Positions 19,464-32,552 of a stretch of DNA of 64,000 nucleotides are shown piece after piece. Source of the stretch: Actinomycetota bacterium. Lineage in GTDB: Bacteria; Actinomycetota; Actinomycetes; Propionibacteriales; Nocardioidaceae. The notes below the pieces were generated by a model. That model made no database searches, was not told the DNA's origin, and saw nothing but the letters and a program-made list of their open reading frames with translations. How positions within the stretch are numbered: the first letter of the stretch is position 1; each line of letters begins with the position of its first letter. The stretch spans positions 124,001-188,000 of the forward strand of contig WLJH01000001.1 of assembly GCA_009701885.1 (NCBI GenBank), in the 5' to 3' direction. The position numbers and the translations under genes were made by a program.

Positions 19464-19970
19464 ATGAGCGAGCGCACCCAGGCCACGGACCAGCCCACCC
19501 AGCCCGTCGCGGGCACCCGGCTCTCGCGCCGCCACGCCCTGACCGGGGTGGCGGGCGTCGGCATCGGCGTGCCGCTCCTGGCCGCGTGCGGCGGCGAGGA
19601 GAACGCCGTGGACCCGCAGGCCGCGACCACCCAGACCCCGGCGACGCCCCAGGCGCCTGCCGAGGGCGAGACCGCCGAGGCCGCGTCCTCCTTCGCCTCG
19701 ACCGCCGACGTCCCCGTGGGCGGCGGCGCGGTCTTCCCCGACGAGGGCCTGGTCGTGACGCAGCCCAGCGACGGCGAGTTCCTCGGCTTCTCCATCACCT
19801 GCCCCCACCAGGGGTGCCCGGTCGACCGGGTCACCGAGGAGGGCATCGTCTGCCCGTGCCACGGCTCGGTCTTCGACCTGGCGTCCGGTGCCCCGACGGC
19901 GGGTCCGGCCCAGTCGCCGCTCGGCGCCGTCCAGCTGCGGATCCAGGGCACCGACATCTCCCGCGCCTGA
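19464..19970 (+). CDS. Rieske [2Fe-2S] lipoprotein
   Basis: A 168-residue exported protein. The N-terminus carries a twin-arginine type signal (SRRHALTG) and a lipobox LLAAC, so it should be folded before export and lipid-anchored outside the membrane. After a Thr/Pro/Ala-rich linker, a compact Rieske domain shows CPHQGC and CPCHGS with the two extra cysteines that form the stabilising disulfide of bc1-type Rieske proteins. It is far smaller than QcrA and stands alone, so its electron partner is unknown. The ATG follows GAGAGG; a TAGGCT near 19430 may be its -10. Confidence 0.85.
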   Translation: MSERTQATDQPTQPVAGTRLSRRHALTGVAGVGIGVPLLAACGGEENAVDPQAATTQTPATPQAPAEGETAEAASSFASTADVPVGGGAVFPDEGLVVTQPSDGEFLGFSITCPHQGCPVDRVTEEGIVCPCHGSVFDLASGAPTAGPAQSPLGAVQLRIQGTDISRA

Positions 19971-20053
19971 CCGGCTCTCCCGGCCCCCTGTCGCCCCACC
20001 CCACGGCCGTCGGGCACGGGTGCACCACCCGGCCCGGTGTCGGCGCGCACTCG

Positions 20054-20059
20054 TAGGCT
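20054..20059 (+). promoter_or_regulatory. Putative -10 (TAGGCT) of leaderless uvrC
   Basis: TAGGCT ends 6 bases before the uvrC GTG and there is no Shine-Dalgarno, so the transcript probably starts at the start codon. Confidence 0.5.
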
Positions 20060-20065
20060 GGGCCG

Positions 20066-22078
20066 GTGCCCTCCCGACCCGCCCGCCGCACCACCCGAGG
20101 GCCACTGTCGTATCGTCCCGAGCCCGGCTCGATCCCCACGAAGCCGGGGGTCTACCGGTTCCGGGACGCGCAGGGCCGGGTCATCTACGTCGGGAAGGCC
20201 AAGAGCCTGCGGGCCCGGCTGTCGTCGTACTTCCAGGACGTCGCCAACCTGCACCAGCGCACGGCCACCATGGTCACGACCGCGGCGTCGGTGGAGTGGA
20301 CGGTGGTCAACACCGAGGTCGAGGCGCTGCAGCTGGAGTACTCCTGGATCAAGGAGTTCGACCCCCGGTTCAACGTCAAGTACCGCGACGACAAGTCCTA
20401 CCCCTGGCTGGCGGTGACCGTCGGCGAGGAGTTCCCCCGGGTCATGGTCGGGCGGGGGGCCAAGCGCCGCGGCACGCGCTACTTCGGGCCCTACTCCCAT
20501 GCCTGGGCGATCCGCGAGACCGTCGACATCCTGCTGCGGGTCTTCCCGATGCGCTCGTGCTCCAACGGGGTCTTCAAGCGCTCCGCGCAGGTGGGCCGGC
20601 CCTGCCTGCTGGGCTACATCGACAAGTGCTCGGCGCCCTGTGTGGGCAACGTGTCCGCAGAGGAGCACCGCGCGATCGTGGAGGACTTCTGCGACTTCAT
20701 GGGCGGTCAGACCCGGCCCTTCATCCGGCGCATCGAGAAGGAGATGTACGCCGCGAGCGACGCCCTCGACTTCGAGAAGGCCGCCCGGCTGCGTGACGAC
20801 CTCGGCGCGATGCAGCGCGCCCTGGAGAAGCAGGCCGTGGTCCTCGGCGACGGCGCCGACGCCGACGTGATCGCACTGGCCGAGGACCCGCTCGAGGTCG
20901 CGGTGCAGGTCTTCTACGTCCGCGGTGGGCGCATCCGTGGCCAGCGGGGGTGGGTCGCGGACCGGATGGACGAGGGCGAGACCCCCGACCTGGTGGAGAA
21001 CTTCCTCCTCCAGCTCTACGCCGGCGACCCCGACTCCATCCCGCGCGAGGTGCTGGTGCCCGCCCTCCCGCCGGACGCCGAGACCCTCGAGGAGCTGCTG
21101 GGCGACCTGCGGGGGAGCCGGGTGCGGATCCGGGTGCCGCAGCGCGGCGACAAGCGCACCCTCGCCGAGACGGTGGCCACCAACGCCGCCCAGGCACTGG
21201 CGCTGCACAAGACCAAGCGGGCCAGCGACCTCACCACTCGCAACCGGGCGCTGGAGGAGATCCAGCAGGCCCTCGAGCTCGACGACGTCCCGCTGCGGAT
21301 CGAGTGCTACGACGTCTCCAACCTCCAGGGCACCGAGGTCGTGGCCTCCATGGTGGTCTTCGAGGACGGCCTGCCCCGCAAGGGGGAGTACCGCAAGTTC
21401 GTCATCCGCGGCGTCGACGGGCAGAACGACGTCGCGTCGATGCACGAGGTGATCACGCGACGCTTCCGCCGGCTGCTGGACGAGCAGGCCCGCTCCGAGC
21501 TGCGCCCCGGCGACGAGACGTCCGGCCCGATGCTGGTCGACCCCGAGACCGGACGGCCCCGCAAGTTCGCCTACGCACCCGGTCTCGTGGTCGTCGACGG
21601 CGGTCCGCCGCAGGTGGCCGCGGCCCAGCAGGCGCTGGACGAGCTCGGCATCGACGACATCCCGGTCGTGGGCCTGGCCAAGCGGCTGGAGGAGGTGTGG
21701 GTGCCGGGCGAGGAGGACCCCGTGATCCTGCCGCGCAGCAGCGAGGGCCTCTACCTCCTGCAGCGGGTCCGCGACGAGGCCCACCGCTTCGCCATCACCC
21801 ACCACCGCAACCGGCGCTCGAAGTCGATGGTGGAGTCCGTGCTCGACGACGTGCCCGGCCTCGGCGAGGTGCGCCGGCGGACGCTGATGAAGCACTTCGG
21901 CTCGCTGAAGAAGCTGCGCGAGGCCGACGTCGAGGAGCTGGCGCAGGTCCCCGGCATCGGCGTGCGCACGGCCGAGGCGATCAAGCAGGCGGTCGCCCCG
22001 CAGGGGAGCGGCGCGGACGGGTCCGGCCCTACGGTGATCTCGGTCAACACGGCGACCGGCGAGATCGAGGAGCAGTGA
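20066..22078 (+). CDS. uvrC: Excinuclease ABC subunit C (UvrC)
   Basis: The 670-residue nuclease that makes both incisions in nucleotide excision repair. The GIY-YIG domain is at the N-terminus ([26 protein letters not shown]), the UVR motif region near [28 protein letters not shown] fits UvrB binding, the RNase H-like domain shows [18 protein letters not shown], and a C-terminal tandem helix-hairpin-helix ends the protein ([32 protein letters not shown]). It heads the conserved uvrC-rapZ-yvcK-whiA run; rapZ starts 2 bases after its stop. Confidence 0.97.
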   Translation: MPSRPARRTTRGPLSYRPEPGSIPTKPGVYRFRDAQGRVIYVGKAKSLRARLSSYFQDVANLHQRTATMVTTAASVEWTVVNTEVEALQLEYSWIKEFDPRFNVKYRDDKSYPWLAVTVGEEFPRVMVGRGAKRRGTRYFGPYSHAWAIRETVDILLRVFPMRSCSNGVFKRSAQVGRPCLLGYIDKCSAPCVGNVSAEEHRAIVEDFCDFMGGQTRPFIRRIEKEMYAASDALDFEKAARLRDDLGAMQRALEKQAVVLGDGADADVIALAEDPLEVAVQVFYVRGGRIRGQRGWVADRMDEGETPDLVENFLLQLYAGDPDSIPREVLVPALPPDAETLEELLGDLRGSRVRIRVPQRGDKRTLAETVATNAAQALALHKTKRASDLTTRNRALEEIQQALELDDVPLRIECYDVSNLQGTEVVASMVVFEDGLPRKGEYRKFVIRGVDGQNDVASMHEVITRRFRRLLDEQARSELRPGDETSGPMLVDPETGRPRKFAYAPGLVVVDGGPPQVAAAQQALDELGIDDIPVVGLAKRLEEVWVPGEEDPVILPRSSEGLYLLQRVRDEAHRFAITHHRNRRSKSMVESVLDDVPGLGEVRRRTLMKHFGSLKKLREADVEELAQVPGIGVRTAEAIKQAVAPQGSGADGSGPTVISVNTATGEIEEQ

Positions 22079-22080
22079 GC

Positions 22081-22971
22081 ATGGCTGGAGGCAGCGAGAC
22101 CGAGCAGGGGCAGGCCGGCGGCCCGCTGGTGGTCGTCACCGGCATGACCGGAGCCGGTCGCAGCACCGCGGCCAAGGAGCTCGAGGACCTCGGCTACTAC
22201 GTGGTCGACAACCTCCCGCCGTCGCTGCTGCGCGACGTGGTGCGCCTGGTCGACGAGTCCCGCGGCCCCCAGCAGCCGATCGCCGTGGTCGTCGACGTCC
22301 GGTCGGGCTCGTTCTTCGGGACGCTGCAGGCCAACCTCGCCCACGGTGCCACTGGGCGCCGGGCCACCCTGGTCTTCCTCGAGGCCACCGACGAGGTCCT
22401 CGTGCGCCGCCAGGAGGCCGCCCGTCGGCCGCACCCGCTCCAGGGCACCGGCCGGCTCCTCGACGGGCTCGAGCGCGAGCGCGCGGTGCTCTCGGACCTG
22501 CGCGGGGGCGCCGACCTGCTCATCGACACCTCCGCCCTCAACGTCCACCAGCTCACCGCGCGCATCCGCGAGTCGTTCGGCACCGAGGAGTCGACCCGGC
22601 TCCACATCCGCGTCGTCAGCTTCGGCTTCAAGTACGGCATCCCCGTGGACGCCGACTACGTCGCCGACATGCGCTTCCTGCCCAACCCCCACTGGATCCC
22701 GGAGCTGAGGCCCGGCACCGGGCGGGACGCCGAGGTGGCGTCGTACGTCCTCTCGCAGCCGGGGGCGGCGGAGTTCCTCGACGCCTACGTGCCGGTGCTC
22801 ACCGGTGTGGCCGAGGGCTACCTCCGTGAGGGCAAGCGCTTCATGCGCGTGGCCGTCGGGTGCACGGGTGGCAAGCACCGCAGCGTGGCGATGACGGAGG
22901 AGATCACGCGCCGGCTCTGCGCGCTGGGCCACCACGCGACCGCGACCCACCGTGACCTCGGGCGGGAGTGA
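22081..22971 (+). CDS. rapZ: RNase adapter / nucleotide-binding protein RapZ
   Basis: A 296-residue P-loop protein with the Walker A-like GMTGAGRST at 21-29, DNLPPSLL, and the conserved C-terminal segment SFGFKYGIPVDADYVADMRFLPNP followed by GCTGGKHRSVAMTEEI. In E. coli RapZ controls glucosamine-6-phosphate synthase mRNA decay; in actinobacteria the gene is kept next to yvcK and whiA but its role is less clear, with links to cell-wall precursor supply. The P-loop ends in RST where most homologues have KST or RST; the fold is intact. Confidence 0.95.
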   Translation: MAGGSETEQGQAGGPLVVVTGMTGAGRSTAAKELEDLGYYVVDNLPPSLLRDVVRLVDESRGPQQPIAVVVDVRSGSFFGTLQANLAHGATGRRATLVFLEATDEVLVRRQEAARRPHPLQGTGRLLDGLERERAVLSDLRGGADLLIDTSALNVHQLTARIRESFGTEESTRLHIRVVSFGFKYGIPVDADYVADMRFLPNPHWIPELRPGTGRDAEVASYVLSQPGAAEFLDAYVPVLTGVAEGYLREGKRFMRVAVGCTGGKHRSVAMTEEITRRLCALGHHATATHRDLGRE

Positions 22972-22978
22972 GGTCGAC

Positions 22979-24037
22979 GTGCCCTCCTCCCTCGACCGCG
23001 CGCAGGCGGTCGTGGCCCTCGGCGGCGGCCACGGCCTGCACGCCTCGCTACGCGCCCTGCGCCACCTCGTGGACGACGTGGTGGTCGACGACCTGACCGC
23101 GATCGTCACCGTCGCGGACAACGGCGGCTCGTCGGGACGGCTGCGCGGGGAGTTCGGCGTGCTGCCGCCCGGGGACCTGCGGATGGCCCTGGCCGCGCTG
23201 TGCGGCGAGGACGAGTGGGGCCGCACCTGGGAGGGCGTCCTCCAGCACCGCTTCGCCGGCGACGGCGAGATGAACGGCCACGTCGTGGGCAACCTGCTCA
23301 TCGTCGCCCTGTGGGAGCAGCTCGGGGACCACGTGGCGGCCCTCGACATCGTCGGACGCCTGCTGGGGGCCAAGGGCCGGGTGCTGCCGATGGCGCTGTG
23401 CCCGATGGACATCCACGCCGACGTCCGCGGGCTCGACCCCGAGGACCCCGACGCGCTGCAGGTGGTGCAGGGGCAGGTCGAGGTCGCGACGACGGAGGGG
23501 GTCATCACCGGCGTGCGCCTCGAGCCGCCGGCACCACCGACGAGCCCGGACGCGCTGGCTGCCCTCGCCGCGGCCGACTGGGTCTTCCTCGGACCAGGGT
23601 CGTGGTTCTCCTCGGTGATCCCGCACCTGCTGGTCCCCGACCTGCGCGCGGCCCTGGCGCGCACCTCCGCCCGGGCGGTCGTGGTGCTGAACCTGGCCGA
23701 GCAGCCGGGGGAGACCGGTGGGTTCAGCCCGGCCGACCACCTGGCAGTCCTGCTCGAGCACGCGCCCGACCTCGCCGTGCACACGGTGCTGGCCGACCGC
23801 CGCACGGTGGAGGCCGCCGGGTCCGAGGCCGCGTGGCACCTGGAGGAGACCGTCGCCGCGGTCGGCGCACGCCTCGTCCTGGCCGACGTCGCCGCCGCGG
23901 ACGGCTCACCGCGGCACGACCCGCGACGGCTCGCCGACGCCTACGAGCAGGTCATGGCGGGTGCCGACCCTGGGGCCGCCGGGGGTGCCGCCGGGGGTGC
24001 CGGCGGGGGTGCCGGAGGCCCTTCCGAGGGTCGTTGA
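22979..24037 (+). CDS. yvcK: Gluconeogenesis/cell-wall factor YvcK (CofD-like)
   Basis: A CofD/YvcK-family protein of about 352 residues with [17 protein letters not shown] at the N-terminus, [23 protein letters not shown], and [15 protein letters not shown]. YvcK binds UDP-GlcNAc and affects peptidoglycan precursor flux and growth on gluconeogenic carbon in Bacillus and mycobacteria. The GTG at 22979 places the family start correctly; an earlier in-frame GTG at 22952 overlaps rapZ by 20 bases. The C-terminus is a Gly/Ala tandem-repeat tail (GAAGGAAGGAGGGAGG) absent from most homologues. Confidence 0.92.
   Translation: MPSSLDRAQAVVALGGGHGLHASLRALRHLVDDVVVDDLTAIVTVADNGGSSGRLRGEFGVLPPGDLRMALAALCGEDEWGRTWEGVLQHRFAGDGEMNGHVVGNLLIVALWEQLGDHVAALDIVGRLLGAKGRVLPMALCPMDIHADVRGLDPEDPDALQVVQGQVEVATTEGVITGVRLEPPAPPTSPDALAALAAADWVFLGPGSWFSSVIPHLLVPDLRAALARTSARAVVVLNLAEQPGETGGFSPADHLAVLLEHAPDLAVHTVLADRRTVEAAGSEAAWHLEETVAAVGARLVLADVAAADGSPRHDPRRLADAYEQVMAGADPGAAGGAAGGAGGGAGGPSEGR
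23970..24024. repeat. 12-base imperfect tandem repeat at the yvcK 3' end
   Basis: Units resembling GCCGGGGGTGCC recur about four times and encode the Gly/Ala tail of YvcK. The array is inside the gene and could change length by replication slippage. Confidence 0.5.
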
Positions 24038-24059
24038 CGCGCGTGCGAGGATCGGCCGC

Positions 24060-25046
24060 ATGGCGATGACGGCGCAGGTCAAGGCGGAGCTGGCGAGCAC
24101 CCCCATCACCAAGACCTGCTGCCGGAAGGCGGAGGTCGCCTCCATGCTCCGCTTCGCCGGCGGGCTCCACATCGTCAGCGGTCGGATCGTCGTCGAGGCG
24201 GAGCTGGACACCGGTGCCGCCGCGCGGCGGCTGCGCAAGGACATCTCCGAGGTCTACAACGCCCACTCCGACGTGGTGATGGTGCAGGGCAACGGGCTGC
24301 GCAAGGGCAGCCGCTACATCGTCCGGGTCGTCCGCGACGGCGAGGCCCTGGCGCGCCAGACCGGCCTGCTCGACCAGCGCGGTCGTCCCGTGCGCGGTCT
24401 CCCCCCTGCGGTGGTGTCGGGCGGCGGCTGCGACGCCGTCGCGGCGTGGCGCGGTGCCTTCCTGGCGCACGGCTCCCTCACCGAGCCCGGCCGCTCGTCC
24501 TCGCTCGAGGTCACGTGCCCCGGCTCCGAGGCCGCCCTGGCACTGGTGGGCGTGGCCCGCCGCCTCGGCATCTCCGCGAAGGCACGCGAGGTCCGCGGTG
24601 TCGACCGCGTGGTGATCCGCGACGGTGACGCGATCGGGCAGCTGCTGACCCGGCTGGGCGCCCACGAGTCGCTCATGGCCTGGGAGGAGCGGCGGATGCG
24701 CCGCGAGGTCCGCGCCACCGCCAACCGCCTGGCCAACTTCGACGACGCCAACCTGCGGCGCTCCGCGCGAGCGGCCGTCGCCGCGGGAGCCCGGGTCGAG
24801 CGGGCCCTCGAGATCCTCGGCGACGAGGTGCCCGACCACCTCAAGCTCGCCGGCAGCCTCCGGGTCGAGCACAAGCAGGCCTCGCTCGAGGAGCTCGGAC
24901 AGCTGCACGAGCCGGTCCTCACCAAGGATGCCATCGCCGGACGCATCCGCCGCCTGCTCGCCATGGCCGACAAGCGCGCCGAGGAGCTCGGGATCCCCGA
25001 CACCGAGGCCTCCCTCACCCCGGAGATGCTCGCCGAGGACGCCTGA
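24060..25046 (+). CDS. whiA: DNA-binding protein WhiA
   Basis: The 328-residue WhiA combines a degenerate LAGLIDADG homing-endonuclease-like N-terminal domain ([19 protein letters not shown]...) with a C-terminal helix-turn-helix ([33 protein letters not shown]). In Streptomyces it works with WhiB as the developmental regulator that starts sporulation septation; in non-sporulating relatives it affects cell division and chromosome segregation. It completes the uvrC-rapZ-yvcK-whiA block. No Shine-Dalgarno was seen before the ATG. Confidence 0.96.
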   Translation: MAMTAQVKAELASTPITKTCCRKAEVASMLRFAGGLHIVSGRIVVEAELDTGAAARRLRKDISEVYNAHSDVVMVQGNGLRKGSRYIVRVVRDGEALARQTGLLDQRGRPVRGLPPAVVSGGGCDAVAAWRGAFLAHGSLTEPGRSSSLEVTCPGSEAALALVGVARRLGISAKAREVRGVDRVVIRDGDAIGQLLTRLGAHESLMAWEERRMRREVRATANRLANFDDANLRRSARAAVAAGARVERALEILGDEVPDHLKLAGSLRVEHKQASLEELGQLHEPVLTKDAIAGRIRRLLAMADKRAEELGIPDTEASLTPEMLAEDA

Positions 25047-25144
25047 GGGCTCCCGGCCACGGGTGTGCACGGGCCGCACGACGGCCTACCCGTCGGTATC
25101 CCGAGACGGGGTGCACCCGGGGCCTGCCGACCCGTGACAGCCGC

Positions 25145-26224
<1,080 letters not shown>

Positions 26225-26226
26225 GG

Positions 26227-27432
26227 ATGACGTCGCTCGACCAGCTGCTGGAAGCCGGCGTCGCCGGCAAGCGGGTCCTCGTCCGCTCCGACCTCAACGT
26301 CCCCCTCGACGGGTCCCGGATCACGGACGACGGGCGCATCCGCGCCAGCGTCCCGACCATCCGGCGGCTCGCGGAGGCCGGTGCCCGCGTCGTGGTGACC
26401 GCGCACCTTGGCCGGCCGAAGGGGGCTCCCGAGGAGCGGTACTCCCTGGCCCCGGTGGCCGCCCGCCTCGGCGAGCTGCTCGGCGCCGACGTCGCGTTCG
26501 CCCGCGACACGGTGGGGGAGTCGGCGCACGAGACCGTGGCCACGCTCGAGGACGGCCAGGTCGCCCTGCTGGAGAACGTCCGCTTCAACGCGGGCGAGAC
26601 CAGCAAGGACGACGGTGAGCGGGCCGCGTTCGCCCGGCAGCTGGCCGACCTCGCCGACGCCTTTGTCTCCGACGGCTTCGGCGTGGTCCACCGCAAGCAG
26701 GCGAGCGTGTACGACGTCGCGCAGCTGCTCCCCAGCGCCATGGGCACCCTGGTGGCCACCGAGATCAACGTGCTGCGACGCCTCACCGACTCCCCGGAGC
26801 GGCCCTACGCCGTGGTGCTGGGCGGCTCGAAGGTCTCCGACAAGCTCGGTGTCATCGACAACCTGCTGGGCAAGGCCGACAGGCTGCTCATCGGCGGCGG
26901 CATGGTCTTCACGTTCCTCAAGGCCCAGGGCCACGAGGTCGGCAGGAGCCTGCTCGAGGAGGACCAGCTCGGCACGTGCCGGGAGTACCTCGCCCGCGCC
27001 GAGGAGCTCGGGGTGCAGATCCTGCTCCCGGGCGACGTCGTGGTCGACACCGAGTTCCCCTCGGGCGACCGCGAGCCGCAGCCGCGGGTCGTGCCGGCCA
27101 CCGAGATCCCGGCCGACTGCCTGGGTCTCGACATCGGGCCCGCCGCAGGAGCCGACTTCGCCGCGGCGCTCGCCGACGCGCGGACCGTGTTCTGGAACGG
27201 CCCGATGGGGGTCTTCGAGGTGCCGCAGTTCGCCGACGGCACCCGGGCGGTCGCCGAGGCCCTCACCCGCACCGAGGGACTGTCCGTCGTGGGCGGGGGC
27301 GACTCGGCTGCCGCCGTACGCGCCCTCGGGTTCGACGAGGCCGCCTTCGGCCACATCTCCACCGGTGGCGGAGCAAGCCTGGAGTACCTCGAGGGCAAGT
27401 CCCTCCCCGGCATCGACGTCCTGGAAGGCTGA
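26227..27432 (+). CDS. pgk: Phosphoglycerate kinase
   Basis: A 401-residue monomeric kinase that forms ATP from 1,3-bisphosphoglycerate. Conserved segments include [13 protein letters not shown] near the N-terminus, the substrate-binding [30 protein letters not shown], and the nucleotide-domain [10 protein letters not shown] and GGGDSAAAV. The ATG overlaps nothing but follows the gap stop by 2 bases, with GAGG just upstream, indicating translational coupling. Confidence 0.97.
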   Translation: MTSLDQLLEAGVAGKRVLVRSDLNVPLDGSRITDDGRIRASVPTIRRLAEAGARVVVTAHLGRPKGAPEERYSLAPVAARLGELLGADVAFARDTVGESAHETVATLEDGQVALLENVRFNAGETSKDDGERAAFARQLADLADAFVSDGFGVVHRKQASVYDVAQLLPSAMGTLVATEINVLRRLTDSPERPYAVVLGGSKVSDKLGVIDNLLGKADRLLIGGGMVFTFLKAQGHEVGRSLLEEDQLGTCREYLARAEELGVQILLPGDVVVDTEFPSGDREPQPRVVPATEIPADCLGLDIGPAAGADFAAALADARTVFWNGPMGVFEVPQFADGTRAVAEALTRTEGLSVVGGGDSAAAVRALGFDEAAFGHISTGGGASLEYLEGKSLPGIDVLEG

Positions 27433-27439
27433 CGCACAC

Positions 27440-28237
27440 ATGGCACCTGCAGCACGCACCCCACTGATGGCCGGCAACTGGAAGGCGAACCTCAACCACC
27501 AGGAGGCCGTCGTCCTGGTGCAGAAGCTCGCCTGGACCCTGTCGGACAAGAAGCACGACCACGCCAAGGCCGAGGTTCTCGTGGTCCCGCCGTTCACCGA
27601 CCTGCGCTCGGTGCAGACGCTCGTCGACGGCGACCGCCTCCCCATCAAGTACGGCGCCCAGGACTGCTCCGCGCACGACGGCGGCGCCTACACCGGTGAG
27701 ATCCCGGTGAGCATGCTGGCCAAGCTCGGCTGCTCCTACGTCGTGCTCGGTCACTCCGAGCGCCGAGAGCACCACCACGAGGACGACGCCCTGGTCAGCG
27801 CCAAGGCCCACAAGGCGGTCGCCGCCGGCCTGGTCCCGATCGTGTGCGTCGGTGAGGGCCTCGAGGTCCGCCAGGCGGGGGAGCACGTTGCGCATACCCT
27901 GGCGCAGGTCGACGGGTCGCTCGCGGGGTTCACCGCGGAGCAGGTCGCCGCCCTGGTCGTGGCCTACGAGCCCGTCTGGGCCATCGGCACCGGTGAGGTC
28001 GCCACCCCCGAGGACGCCCAGGAGGTCTGCGGCGCGATCCGGGCCCGGGTGCGCGAGGTGCACGGCGACGAGGCGGCCGACGCGCTGCGCATCCTCTACG
28101 GCGGGTCGGTCAAGGCCGCCAACGTGGGCGCGATCATGGCGCAGCCCGACGTCGACGGCTGCCTGGTCGGCGGAGCCAGCCTGCAGGCCGACGAGTTCGG
28201 CGCGATCTGCCGCTTCTACGACATGCCGGTCCTGTGA
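27440..28237 (+). CDS. tpiA: Triose-phosphate isomerase
   Basis: The 265-residue TIM-barrel enzyme that interconverts dihydroxyacetone phosphate and glyceraldehyde 3-phosphate. The active-site Lys is in [10 protein letters not shown], the catalytic His in VLGHSERR, the catalytic Glu in [11 protein letters not shown], and the phosphate-binding [11 protein letters not shown] follows. It is 7 bases downstream of pgk and completes the lower glycolysis cluster. Confidence 0.97.
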   Translation: MAPAARTPLMAGNWKANLNHQEAVVLVQKLAWTLSDKKHDHAKAEVLVVPPFTDLRSVQTLVDGDRLPIKYGAQDCSAHDGGAYTGEIPVSMLAKLGCSYVVLGHSERREHHHEDDALVSAKAHKAVAAGLVPIVCVGEGLEVRQAGEHVAHTLAQVDGSLAGFTAEQVAALVVAYEPVWAIGTGEVATPEDAQEVCGAIRARVREVHGDEAADALRILYGGSVKAANVGAIMAQPDVDGCLVGGASLQADEFGAICRFYDMPVL

Positions 28238-28272
28238 CGCGGCCCGCCGCGGCCACCGTCCCCTCGATCACG

Positions 28273-28278
28273 TAGGAT
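28273..28278 (+). promoter_or_regulatory. Putative -10 (TAGGAT) for secG
   Basis: TAGGAT ends 8 bases before the secG GTG with no Shine-Dalgarno between. A start here would give an almost leaderless secG transcript independent of the gap operon. Confidence 0.4.
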
Positions 28279-28286
28279 CACCGCTC

Positions 28287-28517
28287 GTGGAACTGCTCTT
28301 CACCATCATCCTGATGATCACCAGCGCGCTGATGATCCTGCTTGTGCTCCTGCACAAGGGCCGCGGCGGCGGTCTCTCCGACATGTTCGGCGGCGGCGTC
28401 TCCAGCTCGCTCGGCGGGTCGTCGGTGGCGGAGCGCAACCTCGACCGACTCACCGTCGGCATCGGTGGCATCTGGTTCGCCACCGTCATCGCGCTGGGCC
28501 TCCTGCTCGCCTACTGA
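28287..28517 (+). CDS. secG: Preprotein translocase subunit SecG
   Basis: A 76-residue protein with two transmembrane segments (residues about 2-21 and 55-75) joined by a Gly-rich loop with GRGGGLSDMFGG, the SecG signature. SecG assists SecYE and SecA in protein export across the inner membrane. It lies 49 bases after tpiA, its usual actinobacterial position. The GTG start has no Shine-Dalgarno. Confidence 0.94.
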   Translation: MELLFTIILMITSALMILLVLLHKGRGGGLSDMFGGGVSSSLGGSSVAERNLDRLTVGIGGIWFATVIALGLLLAY

Positions 28518-28546
28518 CCCTCTCGGGCCCGACGAAGGAGACAACC

Positions 28547-28906
28547 GTGGCTGGTGCTGGAAATGCGATCCGGGGAAGCCGGGTCGGAGCCGGTCCGATG
28601 GGCGAGGCGGAGCGCGGTGAGGCCGCGCCCCGACAGACCGTCGCCTACTTCTGCTCCAACGAGCACCGCGTGGTCGTGGCGTTCGCGATCGAGGCGCAGG
28701 CCCCCGAGTCGTGGGACTGCCCCAAGTGCGGCCTCCCGGCCAGCCTGGACTGCGACAACCCGCCGCCGGCGCCCAAGACCGAGCCCTACAAGACGCACCT
28801 CGCCTACGTGAAGGAGCGGCGCTCGGACAAGGAGGCGGCCGACATCCTCGACGAGGCCCTCGCCCTCCTGCGCTCGCGCCGCAAGTCCGGCGACCTCATC
28901 TTCTGA
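28547..28906 (+). CDS. rbpA: RNA polymerase-binding protein RbpA
   Basis: A 119-residue actinobacterial transcription factor that stabilises RNA polymerase holoenzyme with the principal sigma factor and helps form open complexes. The N-terminal tail contains GSRVGAGPMGE, the zinc-ribbon-like core has FCSNEH and CPKCGLPA, and the C-terminal sigma-interaction domain runs from KTHLAYVKERRSDKEAADIL to the end. GAAGGAG precedes the GTG. It lies 29 bases after secG. Confidence 0.96.
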   Translation: MAGAGNAIRGSRVGAGPMGEAERGEAAPRQTVAYFCSNEHRVVVAFAIEAQAPESWDCPKCGLPASLDCDNPPPAPKTEPYKTHLAYVKERRSDKEAADILDEALALLRSRRKSGDLIF

Positions 28907-28910
28907 TCCC

Positions 28911-28950
28911 CCGACCCGGCGCATCCTTCCAGAATGTCGCGCCGGCTCGG
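28911..28950. terminator. Inverted repeat between convergent rbpA and pgl
   Basis: Two 20-base arms meeting at 28930/28931 pair at 15 of 20 positions and sit between two stop codons, fitting a bidirectional terminator. The right arm (28931-28952) is identical at 19 of 22 bases to the right arm of the repeat at 457-500, so the two belong to one sequence family. Confidence 0.55.
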
Positions 28951-28971
28951 CGTCTCAGGCTCGGGTCCGGA

Positions 28972-29723
28972 TCAGAGGCGGGAGGCGGCGGCCCGGTCGA
29001 GGAACCAGACGGTCTGCTCGCGGCCCGAGGCACCGGCGGCGGGGACCTCGTCGACCGGAGGGCCGTCTGCTCCATCTCGGGACAGGCCGCCGGCCAGGGC
29101 ACGCGCCACAGCCTCGGCCTTGCCCTCGCCGCTGACGAGGAACCACGTGGCACGCGTGCGGTTGAGGGCCCGGTAGGTCAGCGAGACGCGCTCCGGCGGC
29201 GGCTTGGGGGAGCCGGTGACGCCGACGACGTCGACGTCGGTGGCGTGCACCTGGGGGTGGCCGGGGAAGAGGGAGGCGACGTGCGCGTCCGGGCCCACGC
29301 CGAGCATCACCACGTCGAAGCCGTCGGGTGCGTGGCGCGCCACCTCCGCGGCGTACGCCGTCGCCGCCTCGTCGACGTCGGCGGCCTGCTCCGTGGACGC
29401 GACCTCGTGGACCATCCCGGCGGGCACGCCGAGCTCGTCGATGAAGGCCGCCCTGGCCTGGCCGGCGTTGCGGTCGGGCGAGTCGTGCGGGACGAACCGC
29501 TCGTCGCCCCACCACAGGTGCACGCGGCTCCAGTCGACACCCGAGCCGGGCGAGAGCCGGGCGACCTCGCGGTGCACGGCCTCGGCGATCGTGCCCCCGG
29601 TCAGGACGACCTGGGGATCGCGCCCTGCGGCCTGCACCTCGGCGAGCGTGCGCAGCAGCGCGCCGGCGACGGTGGTGGCGAGCGCAGGTGCGGTGTCGAG
29701 GACCTCGATCCGCGCCGCGCCGC

Positions 29724-29727
<4 letters not shown>
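28972..29727 (-). CDS. pgl: 6-phosphogluconolactonase
   Basis: The 251-residue NagB/DevB-fold hydrolase of the oxidative pentose phosphate pathway, opening 6-phosphogluconolactone. Visible motifs are [27 protein letters not shown] and [21 protein letters not shown]. The GTG at 29725-29727 overlaps the pgi stop by 4 bases. In most actinobacteria zwf and opcA lie immediately before pgl; here they are absent and pgi takes their place. Confidence 0.92.
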
Positions 29728-31387
<1,660 letters not shown>

Positions 31388-31391
<4 letters not shown>

Positions 31392-32494
31392 GCCCGCGCC
31401 TTCTCCATCTGGCCCTCGACGGTCTCGACGAGCTCGCCCCACGAGGCGACGAACTTCTCCACGCCCTCGGTCTCGAGCGAGGCGATCACGTCGTCCCAGT
31501 CGACCCCCTGGGCGCGTACGGCGTCGATCAGCTGCTGCGCCTCGGCGGCCCGTCCGGTGACCTGGTCGCCGGCGAGCTCGCCGTGGTCGGCGAACGCCTG
31601 CATCGTCTTCTCGGGCATCGTGTTGACCGTGTCGGCCACGACCAGGTCGGTGACGTAGAGCGTGTCGGCGTAGTCGGGGTTCTTGACCCCCGTGGAGGCC
31701 CACAGCGGCCGCTGGGCGTTCGCACCGGCCTCGGCCAACCGGCGCCACCGGTCGGAGGCGACGACCTCCTCGTACGCCGCGTAGGCCACCCGCGCGTTGG
31801 CGACCGCGGCGCGGCCGCGCAGGGCGAGGGCGTCGTCGGTGCCGATCGCCTCCAGCCGCTTGTCGACCTCGGAGTCCACGCGCGAGACGAAGAACGAGGC
31901 CACCGAGCGGATCGTCGACAGGTCGATGCCCGCCTCGTGCGCCTGCTCGAGCCCGGTGAGGTAGGCGTCCATGACCTCGCGGTAGCGCTCGACGCCGAAG
32001 ATGAGGGTCACGTTGACGCTGATGCCCTCGGCCGTGACCGCCGTGATCGCCGGCAGACCGGCGCGGGTGGCGGGGATCTTGATGAGCACGTTGGAGCGGT
32101 CGACGGCCTTCCACAGCGCCCTGGCCGAGGCGATGGTGCCCTCGGTGTCGTGGGCGAGGTCCGGCTCGACCTCGATGGAGACCCGCCCGTCGTGCGCGGT
32201 GCGCGCGGCCACCGGCGCCAGGACGTCGCAGGCGTTGCGGACGTCCTCGGTGGTCAGCTCGAAGATCACGCGGTCGACGGGCTCCCCGGCCTGGACGAGC
32301 GAGCGGACCTGCTCGTCGTAGCGCTCGCCGTCGGCGATCGCGCCGGCGAAGATCGTCGGGTTGGTCGTGACGCCGACCACCGAGCTGGTCTCGACGAGCT
32401 CGGCGAGGCCGCCGCTCTCGATCCGCTCGCGTGACAGGTCGTCGAGCCAGATGGACACCCCGGCGTCAGCCAGGGCCTTCAGTCGCTCACTCAT
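31388..32494 (-). CDS. tal: Transaldolase
   Basis: The 368-residue actinobacterial-type transaldolase that moves a dihydroxyacetone unit between sugar phosphates. It opens with [21 protein letters not shown], has GVTTNPTIF, and the Schiff-base lysine in [11 protein letters not shown]. It is the second gene of the tkt-tal-pgi-pgl operon. The tkt-tal gap of 96 bases holds a strong stem-loop (32553-32571). Confidence 0.95.
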
Positions 32495-32552
32495 GGGATC
32501 CTCCCGTTGGATCGGTGGTCGAGTCGCTGCGGTGTGGTGCTCTGCCTGGGTC

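Noticed and set aside
23970..24024. Tandem repeats as a possible CRISPR array
   Set aside because: The units are contiguous, lie inside yvcK and have no spacers.
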